Positions 57,050 through 64,000 of a DNA stretch of 64,000 nt are shown here, in pieces. A program made the translations under genes and the position numbers. Below the pieces are notes generated by a model, which was not told the origin of the DNA, made no database searches, and was given only the letters and a program-made list of their open reading frames with translations. Every line of letters begins with the position of its first letter. The stretch's first letter is position 1. Source of the stretch: Paenibacillus tundrae (GTDB lineage: Bacteria; Bacillota; Bacilli; Paenibacillales; Paenibacillaceae); assembly GCF_030812775.1 (NCBI RefSeq), contig NZ_JAUSTI010000008.1:285895-349894 (forward strand), given 5' to 3'.

Positions 57050-57469
57050 CTACCACAAACGACCTGCAAGCATGGTGAACCGGATAAATACTAGCTCATC
57101 ACCCTCACGCAGTGTTAAAGGCCCATCCAATTGATGTACTTCTTCTTCATTAACAAACACTTTATATAAACCATCTTCGTGTGCTAACACGGCCGTTTCG
57201 ATCGCCTGCTGCAACTCAAGAGTCCCTTCATTATTAACCGCCCCAAAGCCCACTTTTCCCGTAGCTCCCTGGGACTCAATCTCTTCAGGCATGAGGTATG
57301 CAAGCCATTCTACCTGGCTTTTCTTGTCCTCTAGCGCCTGCACTTGCAGTGTAACCATATTACTAATAAGTTGTCTCAGCGTGCCCGTTGTTTCCGGAAG
57401 TTCGGTAGCTTGTTTGGCGAGAGCAGGCTTTCGTTTGCCCAAGCTCTTAACGGTGACCCATACATTCAC
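57050..57469 (-). CDS. small protein paired with DUF4132, possible beta-grasp fold
   Basis: A 139-residue cytoplasmic protein. Both ends have a MoaD/ThiS-like rhythm (start MNVWVTVKSLGKR...TLRQLISNMV; end YKVFVNEEEVHQLDGPLTLREGDELVFIRFTMLAGRLW). This suggests a ubiquitin-like beta-grasp domain with an insert, but it lacks a terminal Gly-Gly, ending GRLW. This fold call is my inference. It is first in a two-gene operon with the DUF4132 protein, so it is a likely partner. I know of no named family. Confidence 0.6.
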   Translation of the reverse strand: MNVWVTVKSLGKRKPALAKQATELPETTGTLRQLISNMVTLQVQALEDKKSQVEWLAYLMPEEIESQGATGKVGFGAVNNEGTLELQQAIETAVLAHEDGLYKVFVNEEEVHQLDGPLTLREGDELVFIRFTMLAGRLW

Positions 57470-57689
57470 TCCGTCTCCCCCTTCCTATCTATTAAATATA
57501 TCCATTATCTCATTGATCTGTCCTTGAGTGCCAATTACAGTGCTAGATTACGAGACTCCCTTACCAAAATGAAAATAATACGTACATATGTGCCCCTATT
57601 TAGTATGATAACCAAATCCTTCTTCACATACATGAGTCATTTCTCACCTTTTATATGAAACCTATGAACTACCCCACATCCATAGCAAA

Positions 57690-57725
57690 AATAAAGAAGG
57701 TTCCCTCTTCTCAAGGAAACCTTCT
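57690..57725 (-). terminator. terminator of the nasBC operon
   Basis: On the minus strand, AGAAGGTTTCC pairs with GGGAACCTTCT across a ~9-base loop, followed by TTATTTTT. It is 25 bases past the nasC stop. Confidence 0.75.
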
Positions 57726-57748
57726 GTTCATTTACACAAAAATGTATA

Positions 57749-59884
57749 TCATACCAAACGTAAAGGACGGATCGTAACCGCTGCCGTCTTGAAGCCGGGC
57801 ATACGGCAATACGGATCCAATTCAGGTCTTGTAGCTCTATTCACATTCTGGATGCCGCCCCAGTGCATCGGTACGAACAACGTATCTTCACGAATATGCT
57901 CCTTCACCCTACTTCGAACCGTGAAGCTACCATACACAGATTGAACCTCTACCCATTCACCATCCCGAATACGATGACGGGCAGCCGTAGTTGGATGAAG
58001 CTCAACAAAGTTCTCCAACTCACGAGCTTCAAGCGTCGGACTTCGATGCGTCTGTACGCCGGTAAGATAATGCGGAAGCACACGCCCATTCGTGAGAATT
58101 AGTGGGAATTCTCGGGATACTTCATTCCAACCTGGACTCGCCTCTGCAGTAAAGGAGGCTCTGCCGTCGGCGTGAGCAAAGCGTTCAGCAAATATTAATC
58201 CTTCTCCCGTGGTCTCCACTGACGGGCAAGGCCAATAGATTCCTTTTTCATGACGTAGTCGTTCATACGTGATTCCATAATAATCAGCAACGCCTCCCCG
58301 GCTGGCTTCTCGCAGTTCATTGAAGATCTCCTCGGCAGACTGGAATTGAAAATACGAAACCTTGCCCATCTCCGCAGCGATGCGACATAAGATGTCCCAA
58401 TCATGAAGCGCCTCACCTGGTGCTGGTATGCCTTGTTCACGAAGAAGAACACGACCTTCCAGATTCGTTAATGTCCCCTCGTTCTCCAGATACGCTGTAA
58501 CGGGTAGCACCACATCTGCCATCCGCGCAGTATCGGAGAGAAACATATCAGCCACGACTAGAAAATCCAGCTTACGCAGACCTTCTTCCACCAAGCGCAC
58601 ATTCGGATTCGACACCACTGGATTGGAGCCCATCACGAATAGACCACGAATCTTCTGATCATGAACGAGTTCCATCATTTCATAAGCAGAGACCCCTTTT
58701 CCCGGCAAACTCGCTGGATCCACACCCCACACGGATGCAACATAGGCACGATCTTGCTCATTTTCAATCGAGCGATAGCCTGGCAACTGATCGGCTTTCT
58801 GACCATGCTCACGACCACCCTGACCGTTACCCTGACCTGTAATTGCGCCGTAGCCACAACCAGGTTTACCAATATTGCCTGTCGCGAGCACCAGATTCAG
58901 AAAATGCCGAACCGCCATATGTCCATCGGTCTGTTGTTCAACCCCGCGAGCAGTCATAACCATAGCTGTATCTGCCTGACCATAAGCAAGTGCAGCCTGA
59001 CGAATCTGTTCAAGTTCAATGCCACACTTGGCGGCAGCCTGCTCCAGATCCATCTCCGCCAGTTCCTGCTGTAACTGTTCAAAGCCATGAGTTCGATCCC
59101 CAATAAACTGATGATCTACATCACCTGCATCTATAATTAGTTTCATCATGATATCTGCCAACAACGCATCCATTCCCGGTTTAACCTGTAAATGGAGGTC
59201 GGCGATCCCTGCAGTTGCCGTCTTGCGTGGATCAATCACAATAATAAATGCTCCATTTTCTTTTGCCTGATTAAAGTAAGGAAGGAGTGTAGGCTGACAT
59301 TCAGCAATATTCGTACCGGCCAGCACAATGCAACGTGCGAGAGGAATATCCGATAAACGAAACGTTAGTCCCCGATCCATGCCAAACACCTTACTGCCAG
59401 CCGAAGCCGCTGCCGACATACAGAACCGTCCGTTATAGTCGATGTACTTCGTTCCTAAACCAATCCTTGCGAATTTGCCGAGTAAATAAGCCGTCTCATT
59501 GGTAAGAGAGCCTCCACCATACACGCCAAGTGTGTCTGCTCCATAACTCTCTTGCAGATGGCTGAACCGTTCCGAAATGAACTCTATTACCTCGCTCCAT
59601 GAACTGATTACAAGTTCACCATCCCGACGGATTAGTGGATGCAGCAAACGTTCTTTGCTGAGCGCATGTTGATGTGCATTCATGCCTTTGACGCACAACC
59701 GGCCCTGTGAAGCCTTATTCGGAACCCCTTCTACGATGTATTCCGCTCGACGTTCACCTGTAATAGACCCAGCTACTTCGCTCACCGTCATCTTACATTG
59801 CACACTGCAATAGGGACACTGCGTTTCCTGTACCCGAAGCATTGAAGCTGTCTTCTCTGCATTGATAGATGGTGTCATCCTCAT
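57749..59884 (-). CDS. nasC: assimilatory nitrate reductase catalytic subunit
   Basis: A 711-residue molybdopterin enzyme that reduces nitrate to nitrite. The N-terminal 4Fe-4S motif is CPYCSVQC plus a later Cys in GRLCVKG (about residue 65). Molybdopterin motifs include YGGGSLTNETAYLLGKFARIGLGTKYIDYNGRFCMSAAA and a final Mo-bis-MGD domain (NGRVLPHYLTGVQTHRSP). No TAT signal, so cytoplasmic. Electrons come from NasB, encoded 30 bases upstream. Two starts (ATG 59884 and 59878) are close together; neither has a perfect ribosome site. Confidence 0.92.
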   Translation of the reverse strand: MRMTPSINAEKTASMLRVQETQCPYCSVQCKMTVSEVAGSITGERRAEYIVEGVPNKASQGRLCVKGMNAHQHALSKERLLHPLIRRDGELVISSWSEVIEFISERFSHLQESYGADTLGVYGGGSLTNETAYLLGKFARIGLGTKYIDYNGRFCMSAAASAGSKVFGMDRGLTFRLSDIPLARCIVLAGTNIAECQPTLLPYFNQAKENGAFIIVIDPRKTATAGIADLHLQVKPGMDALLADIMMKLIIDAGDVDHQFIGDRTHGFEQLQQELAEMDLEQAAAKCGIELEQIRQAALAYGQADTAMVMTARGVEQQTDGHMAVRHFLNLVLATGNIGKPGCGYGAITGQGNGQGGREHGQKADQLPGYRSIENEQDRAYVASVWGVDPASLPGKGVSAYEMMELVHDQKIRGLFVMGSNPVVSNPNVRLVEEGLRKLDFLVVADMFLSDTARMADVVLPVTAYLENEGTLTNLEGRVLLREQGIPAPGEALHDWDILCRIAAEMGKVSYFQFQSAEEIFNELREASRGGVADYYGITYERLRHEKGIYWPCPSVETTGEGLIFAERFAHADGRASFTAEASPGWNEVSREFPLILTNGRVLPHYLTGVQTHRSPTLEARELENFVELHPTTAARHRIRDGEWVEVQSVYGSFTVRSRVKEHIREDTLFVPMHWGGIQNVNRATRPELDPYCRMPGFKTAAVTIRPLRLV

Positions 59885-59914
59885 CCCGCCATTCCACTAA
59901 AATGATCATTCACA

Positions 59915-62173
59915 TCATTTCTGACCTTGCACAGTCGTCCTGCCATATGATGAAACTGTTTCCCGAGCATCCGATGTACTCGCCATCTCGGCGTTCTGTC
60001 TAATCACCAGCTCACCCTGCAACTGATAATCCAGCAGTGTCTCTCGAATCGACATGAATCCTAGTCGCTCCGACCATGACCACATCGGTTCGTCAAATCG
60101 CGCTGTCTGGCGATACCACTGGAGACACGCTGAGGTAAGCCGCACTGCATCCTCTACCGTTTCCGCAAGTCCTAACAATCCACCTTGCTTAACGGGCTGC
60201 TCTGCATGGCCGCCAACATATACCTCCCACCCAGCAGGAGAAGCTTGCAGACCTAAATCTTGAACAACTGGGCTAAGAGGTGACGACAGCCTTGTAGCTA
60301 CCGCAATTTTAACTGGAGCAGGCATCGCCATACCTCTCCACGCCAGACGAAGTCGTTCTGTTAAGAGTCCATCCACATCTGACCCCGAAAGAGCATCATA
60401 CATAGCGTCATCACTGTACACCAGAGTTCCATGCGCTTGCCCTGCCCCGTAAACACCCCATTCACGATCAGAGTTTATACCTGCAACTCCACGTGTTAGT
60501 ACTTGTGCATAATAACGAAGTGCTGGTTCGCAAACCTCACATCCCGATGCTGTTTCCCAGCTCAGTTTTTGCAGCAATAGATTCTTCTCTGACTCCCAAC
60601 CGGATCCGTGTTGAATAGCCAATGTCAGTCCCACCGAAGATTTTTGCTCCCGGTACATCTCTTCCATCGCATTCTTGAGTCCATCATGTCCCAGCGTTGT
60701 ACAGCCACATATCGGTAGCTCCGTCTGATCCACTTCGGTATCCGCAGCAGTACTCGCGCCGCTGCCGTTCTTCTGGAGATTGTGCGTGTGCTTCACCAGA
60801 GCTACAACCATGGGACGACATCCACCACATGAGCCGGATGCTTTTGTTCGCTCCTTAACCTGATCCGCATTCTGTAGCCCATGCTCTTGGATCGCCTGCA
60901 TAATCGCCGATTTGCTAACATTGTTGCAAGCACATACTGTGTCCTGTGCAGGTAATGCTGCGGCCGCTTTTTCCGCCGGATCAGGTTCTCCATCACGTGG
61001 TCGTAACTCAGCTACGTCAGCTCCCCGTTGAACAAGACTGAGCAATGCCGTTCCTTCTGTCGTATCCCCAAACAAAATAGCCCCTCGAACCTTGCCTGCT
61101 TGCATAAGCACCTTCTTATAGGTTCCCTGAACACCATCCAGCATCTGTATTGCTGTCTGCATGCCTTCACCGCTAATGTCTCCTGCGGAGAATACATCCA
61201 CCCCAGAAACTTTCAGTTGCGAATACGGAATTGAGCCTGCATACGCTCCCGTTTCCTGCTGGCATAACGTACGAGCTAGAACCTTTCCTTGTTCAAACAA
61301 TGGAGCCACCAGCCCATAACTGATCCCCCGATGCTCCGCACATTCACCAACTGCATATACATCTTGAACACGGGTACGCATAAAATCATCAACAACAATG
61401 GCACGATTGGTATAAATCCCACTCCGTCTAGCTAACTCGACATTGGGGCGAATACCTACAGCTACGATCACTACATCCGCTTCGAGCCTCGAACCATCCG
61501 TAAAAGCTAGACCTTGCGCTTGGGATCTGCCCACAATTTTCTTCGTATTCTTAGATAGAAGAAACTTCATCCCCTGACTCTCCAGTTCCCGCTGTAACAT
61601 ATCCGCGGCTTGGGCATCCAACTGACGGTTCATGATATAAGGCGCGTTATGAACGATAACCGCATCCATGCCAAGATGTAGAAGTCCTCGAGCGGCCTCT
61701 AGTCCAAGTAAGCCACCACCAATAACAGCAGCCTTGCCGTATTGCTTCGAATATTGAGCCATTTGTGTACAGTCATCCACTGTTCGAAATGACATTACTC
61801 TCTCTTTATCTACTCCCGGAATCGGTGGAATGAATGGGGATGATCCTGTTGCTAGAATCAGGTTGTCATAGGACTCCTTCATTCCAGACGCCGTCTCTAT
61901 ATATTTCTCCTGCGTGTTAATTCTAGTAACCGTCTCTCCTGTATGAAGCCGAATGCCATGCTGGTCATACCAGCTCCAATCGTTAAGAATGATATCCTGC
62001 ACCGTATGCTCGCCTTGTAGAACCTTGGACAGCATGATCCGGTTATAGTTAGGCCTTGGCTCATTACCATAAATCACAATGTCATACGTATGCGGAGCAA
62101 TGGCGATGATCTCCTCGATGCACTTCACGCCAGCCATACCATTTCCGATGACCACCAGCTTCTTTTTACCCAT
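59915..62173 (-). CDS. nasB: nitrate reductase electron-transfer subunit
   Basis: A 752-residue FAD/NAD(P)H flavoprotein that feeds electrons to NasC. The N-terminal rubredoxin-reductase-like domain has VVIGNGMAGVKC, VIGGGLLGLEAARGL and VYAVGECAEHRG. Two BFD-type 2Fe-2S segments follow (VCACNNVSK...SGSCGGC near 410-450 and PICGCTTLG...ASGCEVC near 485-535). The C-terminus has a nitrite-reductase-like ferredoxin half-domain (about 600-720). It matches Bacillus NasB rather than NirB, since no siroheme Cys cluster follows. No nitrite reductase gene is visible in the window. Confidence 0.9.
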   Translation of the reverse strand: MGKKKLVVIGNGMAGVKCIEEIIAIAPHTYDIVIYGNEPRPNYNRIMLSKVLQGEHTVQDIILNDWSWYDQHGIRLHTGETVTRINTQEKYIETASGMKESYDNLILATGSSPFIPPIPGVDKERVMSFRTVDDCTQMAQYSKQYGKAAVIGGGLLGLEAARGLLHLGMDAVIVHNAPYIMNRQLDAQAADMLQRELESQGMKFLLSKNTKKIVGRSQAQGLAFTDGSRLEADVVIVAVGIRPNVELARRSGIYTNRAIVVDDFMRTRVQDVYAVGECAEHRGISYGLVAPLFEQGKVLARTLCQQETGAYAGSIPYSQLKVSGVDVFSAGDISGEGMQTAIQMLDGVQGTYKKVLMQAGKVRGAILFGDTTEGTALLSLVQRGADVAELRPRDGEPDPAEKAAAALPAQDTVCACNNVSKSAIMQAIQEHGLQNADQVKERTKASGSCGGCRPMVVALVKHTHNLQKNGSGASTAADTEVDQTELPICGCTTLGHDGLKNAMEEMYREQKSSVGLTLAIQHGSGWESEKNLLLQKLSWETASGCEVCEPALRYYAQVLTRGVAGINSDREWGVYGAGQAHGTLVYSDDAMYDALSGSDVDGLLTERLRLAWRGMAMPAPVKIAVATRLSSPLSPVVQDLGLQASPAGWEVYVGGHAEQPVKQGGLLGLAETVEDAVRLTSACLQWYRQTARFDEPMWSWSERLGFMSIRETLLDYQLQGELVIRQNAEMASTSDARETVSSYGRTTVQGQK

Positions 62174-62212
62174 GAGCTACCCCCTACTCGTTCACATGCT
62201 GATAAAAAAACA

Positions 62213-62282
62213 GAAAAATCCCTTCTCCATCATGCGGAAAAGGGCACCGTTGCCTCCGGAATTTCACACGCCATTGTGTGAA
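62213..62282 (-). promoter_or_regulatory. ANTAR-type two-hairpin antitermination leader of nasBC
   Basis: Read on the minus strand: hairpin 1 TTCACAC-[AATGGC]-GTGTGAA (62263-62282), then hairpin 2 core GGC-[AACGGT]-GCC (62243-62254), then a terminator CCCTTTTCC / GGAGAAGGG with ATTTTT (62213-62244). Both loops are six bases with A at position 1 and G at position 4, the known ANTAR-protein recognition rule. The 3' arm of hairpin 2 overlaps the 5' arm of the terminator, so the two exclude each other. It ends 40 bases before the nasB start. Confidence 0.75.
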
Positions 62283-62319
62283 TTCATATTAGATTCAGAT
62301 TAAGTTAAAATTTAAATGA

Positions 62320-62336
62320 TGTCAATAAAATTAACA
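62320..62336 (-). promoter_or_regulatory. GlnR/TnrA box overlapping the nasB -35
   Basis: The minus-strand sequence TGTTAATTTTATTGACA fits TGTNA-N7-TNACA exactly. Its last six bases are a perfect TTGACA -35 (62320-62325). Seventeen bases on is a weak -10 TAATCT (62297-62302), which places the transcript start about 8 bases before hairpin 1. Confidence 0.75.
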
Positions 62337-62381
62337 CAAAAGTAAGTTTTGACATTAAAAATTAGGTAATTTTAAATTTCA

Positions 62382-62398
62382 TGTAATTTTTGTTGACA
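62382..62398 (+). promoter_or_regulatory. GlnR/TnrA box overlapping the transporter -35
   Basis: TGTAATTTTTGTTGACA fits TGTNA-N7-TNACA exactly, and its last six bases are the TTGACA -35 of the plus-strand promoter. Same arrangement as on the other strand, 45 bases away. Confidence 0.78.
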
Positions 62399-62421
62399 TA
62401 CTTAAATTCCTTTTTTATAAT
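62393..62421 (+). promoter_or_regulatory. consensus promoter of the nitrate transporter gene
   Basis: TTGACA (62393-62398), a 17-base spacer and TATAAT (62416-62421): a perfect SigA promoter. A start near 62428 puts the first leader hairpin right at the 5' end of the RNA. Confidence 0.85.
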
Positions 62422-62431
62422 TTGAATCAAA

Positions 62432-62538
62432 ATCACAGTGCTGTGATCCTATCGGGTGCGGAAACACAATGACGTGTTCCGCCAGTCGGCAAAGAGGCCG
62501 CAAATCGTTCAATGATCTGGACGATTTGTGGCCTTTTT
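62432..62538 (+). promoter_or_regulatory. ANTAR-type two-hairpin antitermination leader of the nitrate transporter
   Basis: Hairpin 1 is ATCAC-[AGTGCT]-GTGAT (62432-62447). Ten bases later hairpin 2 is GCGGAAACAC-[AATGAC]-GTGTTCCGC with one bulged A (62458-62482). Both six-base loops have A at position 1 and G at position 4. An intrinsic terminator follows: GGCCGCAAATCGT / ACGATTTGTGGCC with TTTTT (62496-62538). This is the ANTAR (NasR/EutV) target layout; ANTAR binding would allow read-through into the transporter gene 60 bases downstream. Confidence 0.8.
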
Positions 62539-62597
62539 CTATTGGATCACACACCACGTGTAAGAATTATTTTCAATTGGATGAGGAGCGATGATGG

Positions 62598-63830
62598 ATG
62601 ATGGAGAGCAAAAGTTTTTGGAAAAGCGGGCATAAGCCTACCCTCTTTGGCGCATTTTTGTATTTTGATATCAGCTTTATGATCTGGGGTATGCTTGGTC
62701 CACTGGCCGTTGTCATTGCCTTGGATTACCCGATGACTCCCCTAGAGAAGGCTAATCTCGTGGCACTCCCTATTCTCGGCGGATCGATTCTTCGACTTGT
62801 ACTCGGATTTATGTCCGATTATATTGGCCCGAAACGAACGGCTCAGATTGGTATGATTGTCACCATTATCCCCTTATTATTAGGCTGGTTATGGGTAGAA
62901 TCACTAAGCCAGTTATATGTAGTCGCACTTCTGCTTGGTGTAGCAGGCGCTTCATTCGCAGCAGCATTGCCACTTGCAGGACAGTGGTATCCGAAGGAAC
63001 ATCAAGGACTTGCGATGGGAATTGCAGGCGCAGGGAATAGTGGAACAGTGCTCGCTACATTGTTCGCTAACCGGTTAGCTACGCACTTTGGCAGTTGGGA
63101 AGTTGTATTTGGTCTAGCGATTATCCCTATCGTGATTGTATTTATCCTCTTTTCTATCTTTGCCCGTAATAGCCCGAATCGCCCTGAACCGAAGAAACTA
63201 TCTCAATATGGAAGTTTGTTGAAGCAAAGAGATGCTTGGGTGTTCTGCGCGTTCTACTGTGTAACCTTTGGCGGTTTCGTTGGATTATGTAACTATCTGA
63301 CTATCTTTTTCAATACTCAATACGGACTGTCACCTGTTCGTGCAGCAGATATCACTACCTTTTGCGTTATTGCAGGCAGCTTCTTCCGACCTGTTGGCGG
63401 TTATCTGGCAGATAAACTCGGCGGGACACGCATGTTAACCTTCCTCTATACAGGAGCATGTATCATGCTAGTAGGTGTATCCTTCATCCCTCCACTCCCT
63501 GTAGTTGTCGTTATGTTATTCCTTGGCATGATGTGTCTTGGTGCCGGAAATGGTTCGGTGTTCCAATTAGTTCCTCAACGGTTTGGCAATGAAATTGGAC
63601 TCATGACCGGAATCGTTGGTGCGGCTGGTGGACTTGGTGGATATGCACTGCCTCTCATTCTCGGCCAGTTGTATAGCTCTTATCAATCGTACACGCCAGG
63701 CTTTGTCATCCTTAGTCTAATTGCTGCAGCATCCATGTTGTTAGTGCTGGTTATGCAATCCAAATGGCGTGCTCACTGGTTGAAAGGCTCCGTTACGAAA
63801 CAAGCGGACGCTCCTTCCATGTCCTCCTAA
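62598..63830 (+). CDS. nitrate/nitrite MFS transporter (NarK/NasA family)
   Basis: A 410-residue, 12-helix major-facilitator protein of the nitrate-nitrite porter group. It has the nitrate-signature-like AAALPLAGQWYPKEHQGLAMGIAGAGNSGTVLA (helix 5 region, about residues 115-147), a second GNGSVFQLVPQRFGNEIGLMTGIVGAAGGLGGYALP (helices 10-11), and the substrate-binding Arg in ILRLVLGFMSDYIGPKR. It imports nitrate for NasBC. GAGGAG lies 9 bases before ATG 62598; an out-of-frame ATG sits at 62591. Monocistronic as far as visible, with a terminator ~80 bases after the stop. Confidence 0.9.
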   Translation: MMESKSFWKSGHKPTLFGAFLYFDISFMIWGMLGPLAVVIALDYPMTPLEKANLVALPILGGSILRLVLGFMSDYIGPKRTAQIGMIVTIIPLLLGWLWVESLSQLYVVALLLGVAGASFAAALPLAGQWYPKEHQGLAMGIAGAGNSGTVLATLFANRLATHFGSWEVVFGLAIIPIVIVFILFSIFARNSPNRPEPKKLSQYGSLLKQRDAWVFCAFYCVTFGGFVGLCNYLTIFFNTQYGLSPVRAADITTFCVIAGSFFRPVGGYLADKLGGTRMLTFLYTGACIMLVGVSFIPPLPVVVVMLFLGMMCLGAGNGSVFQLVPQRFGNEIGLMTGIVGAAGGLGGYALPLILGQLYSSYQSYTPGFVILSLIAAASMLLVLVMQSKWRAHWLKGSVTKQADAPSMSS

Positions 63831-63913
63831 TGACATCCGAAGATGGATTGCGGTATTCCATGGGTATAAAACTTTGCATAAGAAAAAAACAGCGACTGCC
63901 TTGTGTTAAACTG

Positions 63914-63963
63914 TACCCTATAGAGTAGACACTTTAAAAAAGTCTCTCTATGGGGTATTTTTT
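63914..63963 (+). terminator. intrinsic terminator after the transporter gene
   Basis: TACCCTATAGAGTAGAC pairs with GTCTCTCTATGGGGTA (one bulge, one G-T pair) across an A-rich loop and is followed by TTTTTT. It is a strong terminator by structure. The opening TGTACCC and the short reading frame that starts at ATG 63964 leave open an insertion-sequence end instead. Confidence 0.6.
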
Positions 63964-64000
63964 ATGTATGCCACCAAAGAGACCGGAATGGAGATACAAC

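Noticed and set aside
59915..60700. NirB-type nitrite reductase reading of the nasB C-terminus
   Set aside because: The region has a ferredoxin-like half-domain but no siroheme/4Fe-4S Cys cluster, and length matches NasB.
62079..62303. Small plus-strand frames across the nasB start and leader
   Set aside because: They run antisense through the nasB start and the leader hairpins, without a ribosome site; shadows.

Overview
The window reads as chromosomal DNA of a Paenibacillus-like member of the Bacillales. This is an inference from the gene families, not a database result: two tandem S-layer-homology (SLH) surface proteins, several secreted or intracellular glycoside hydrolases, a PocR/AraC regulator, Bacillus-type nas genes, strong AGGAGG ribosome sites with occasional TTG/GTG starts, and moderate GC content with AT-rich islands. 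I saw no rRNA, tRNA, CRISPR array, prophage or complete insertion sequence.

Layout. 1-6 kb: 3' part of an oxalate decarboxylase gene, a DUF1275 membrane protein, and a three-gene minus-strand operon (XpaC-like membrane protein, a binding-protein/von Willebrand A fusion, TelA), then a small lipoprotein gene that appears to start at an AUA codon. 6-14 kb: a GH127 arabinofuranosidase divergent from an AraC regulator, a butanediol-type dehydrogenase divergent from a LysR regulator, and a chemotaxis receptor. 14.3-19 kb: an AT-rich run of small orphan genes that look like toxin-immunity proteins (including a paralogous pair), interrupted by a VOC protein. 19-25 kb: amino-acid permease, two GNAT acetyltransferases, a zinc-ribbon protein, an alanyl-tRNA editing protein. 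25-29 kb: a four-gene ferric-siderophore ABC importer with a Fur box. 29-34 kb: glycerol dehydrogenase and dihydroxyacetone kinase, divergent from a PocR/AraC regulator. 34-38.5 kb: a short SMI1/KNR4-like gene, a threonine-aldolase-like enzyme, LysR, a zinc-free quinone-oxidoreductase-type enzyme, and a colicin-E-immunity-type gene. 38.6-45 kb: two large SLH proteins. 45-52 kb: formate/nitrite channel, GNAT, GH30 and GH3 hydrolases. 52-57.5 kb: a 1657-residue DUF4132 protein and a small partner. 57.7-63.9 kb: nitrate assimilation (nasB, nasC and a divergent nitrate transporter).

The most striking signal is the nas intergenic region (62174-62597). Each divergent promoter has an exact GlnR/TnrA-type box (TGTNA-N7-TNACA) whose last bases form the -35 hexamer. 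Each transcript then carries two tandem hairpins with six-base loops having A at position 1 and G at position 4, followed by an intrinsic terminator. That is the described RNA target of ANTAR antiterminators (NasR/EutV class). The locus therefore looks like a symmetric two-layer switch: nitrogen status at initiation, and an ANTAR protein (probably nitrate-linked, not encoded in this window) at antitermination.

A second notable signal is a ~193-bp near-palindromic element present twice (8834-9027 and 32838-33030). Both copies lie between a sugar/polyol catabolic gene and its divergent AraC-family regulator.
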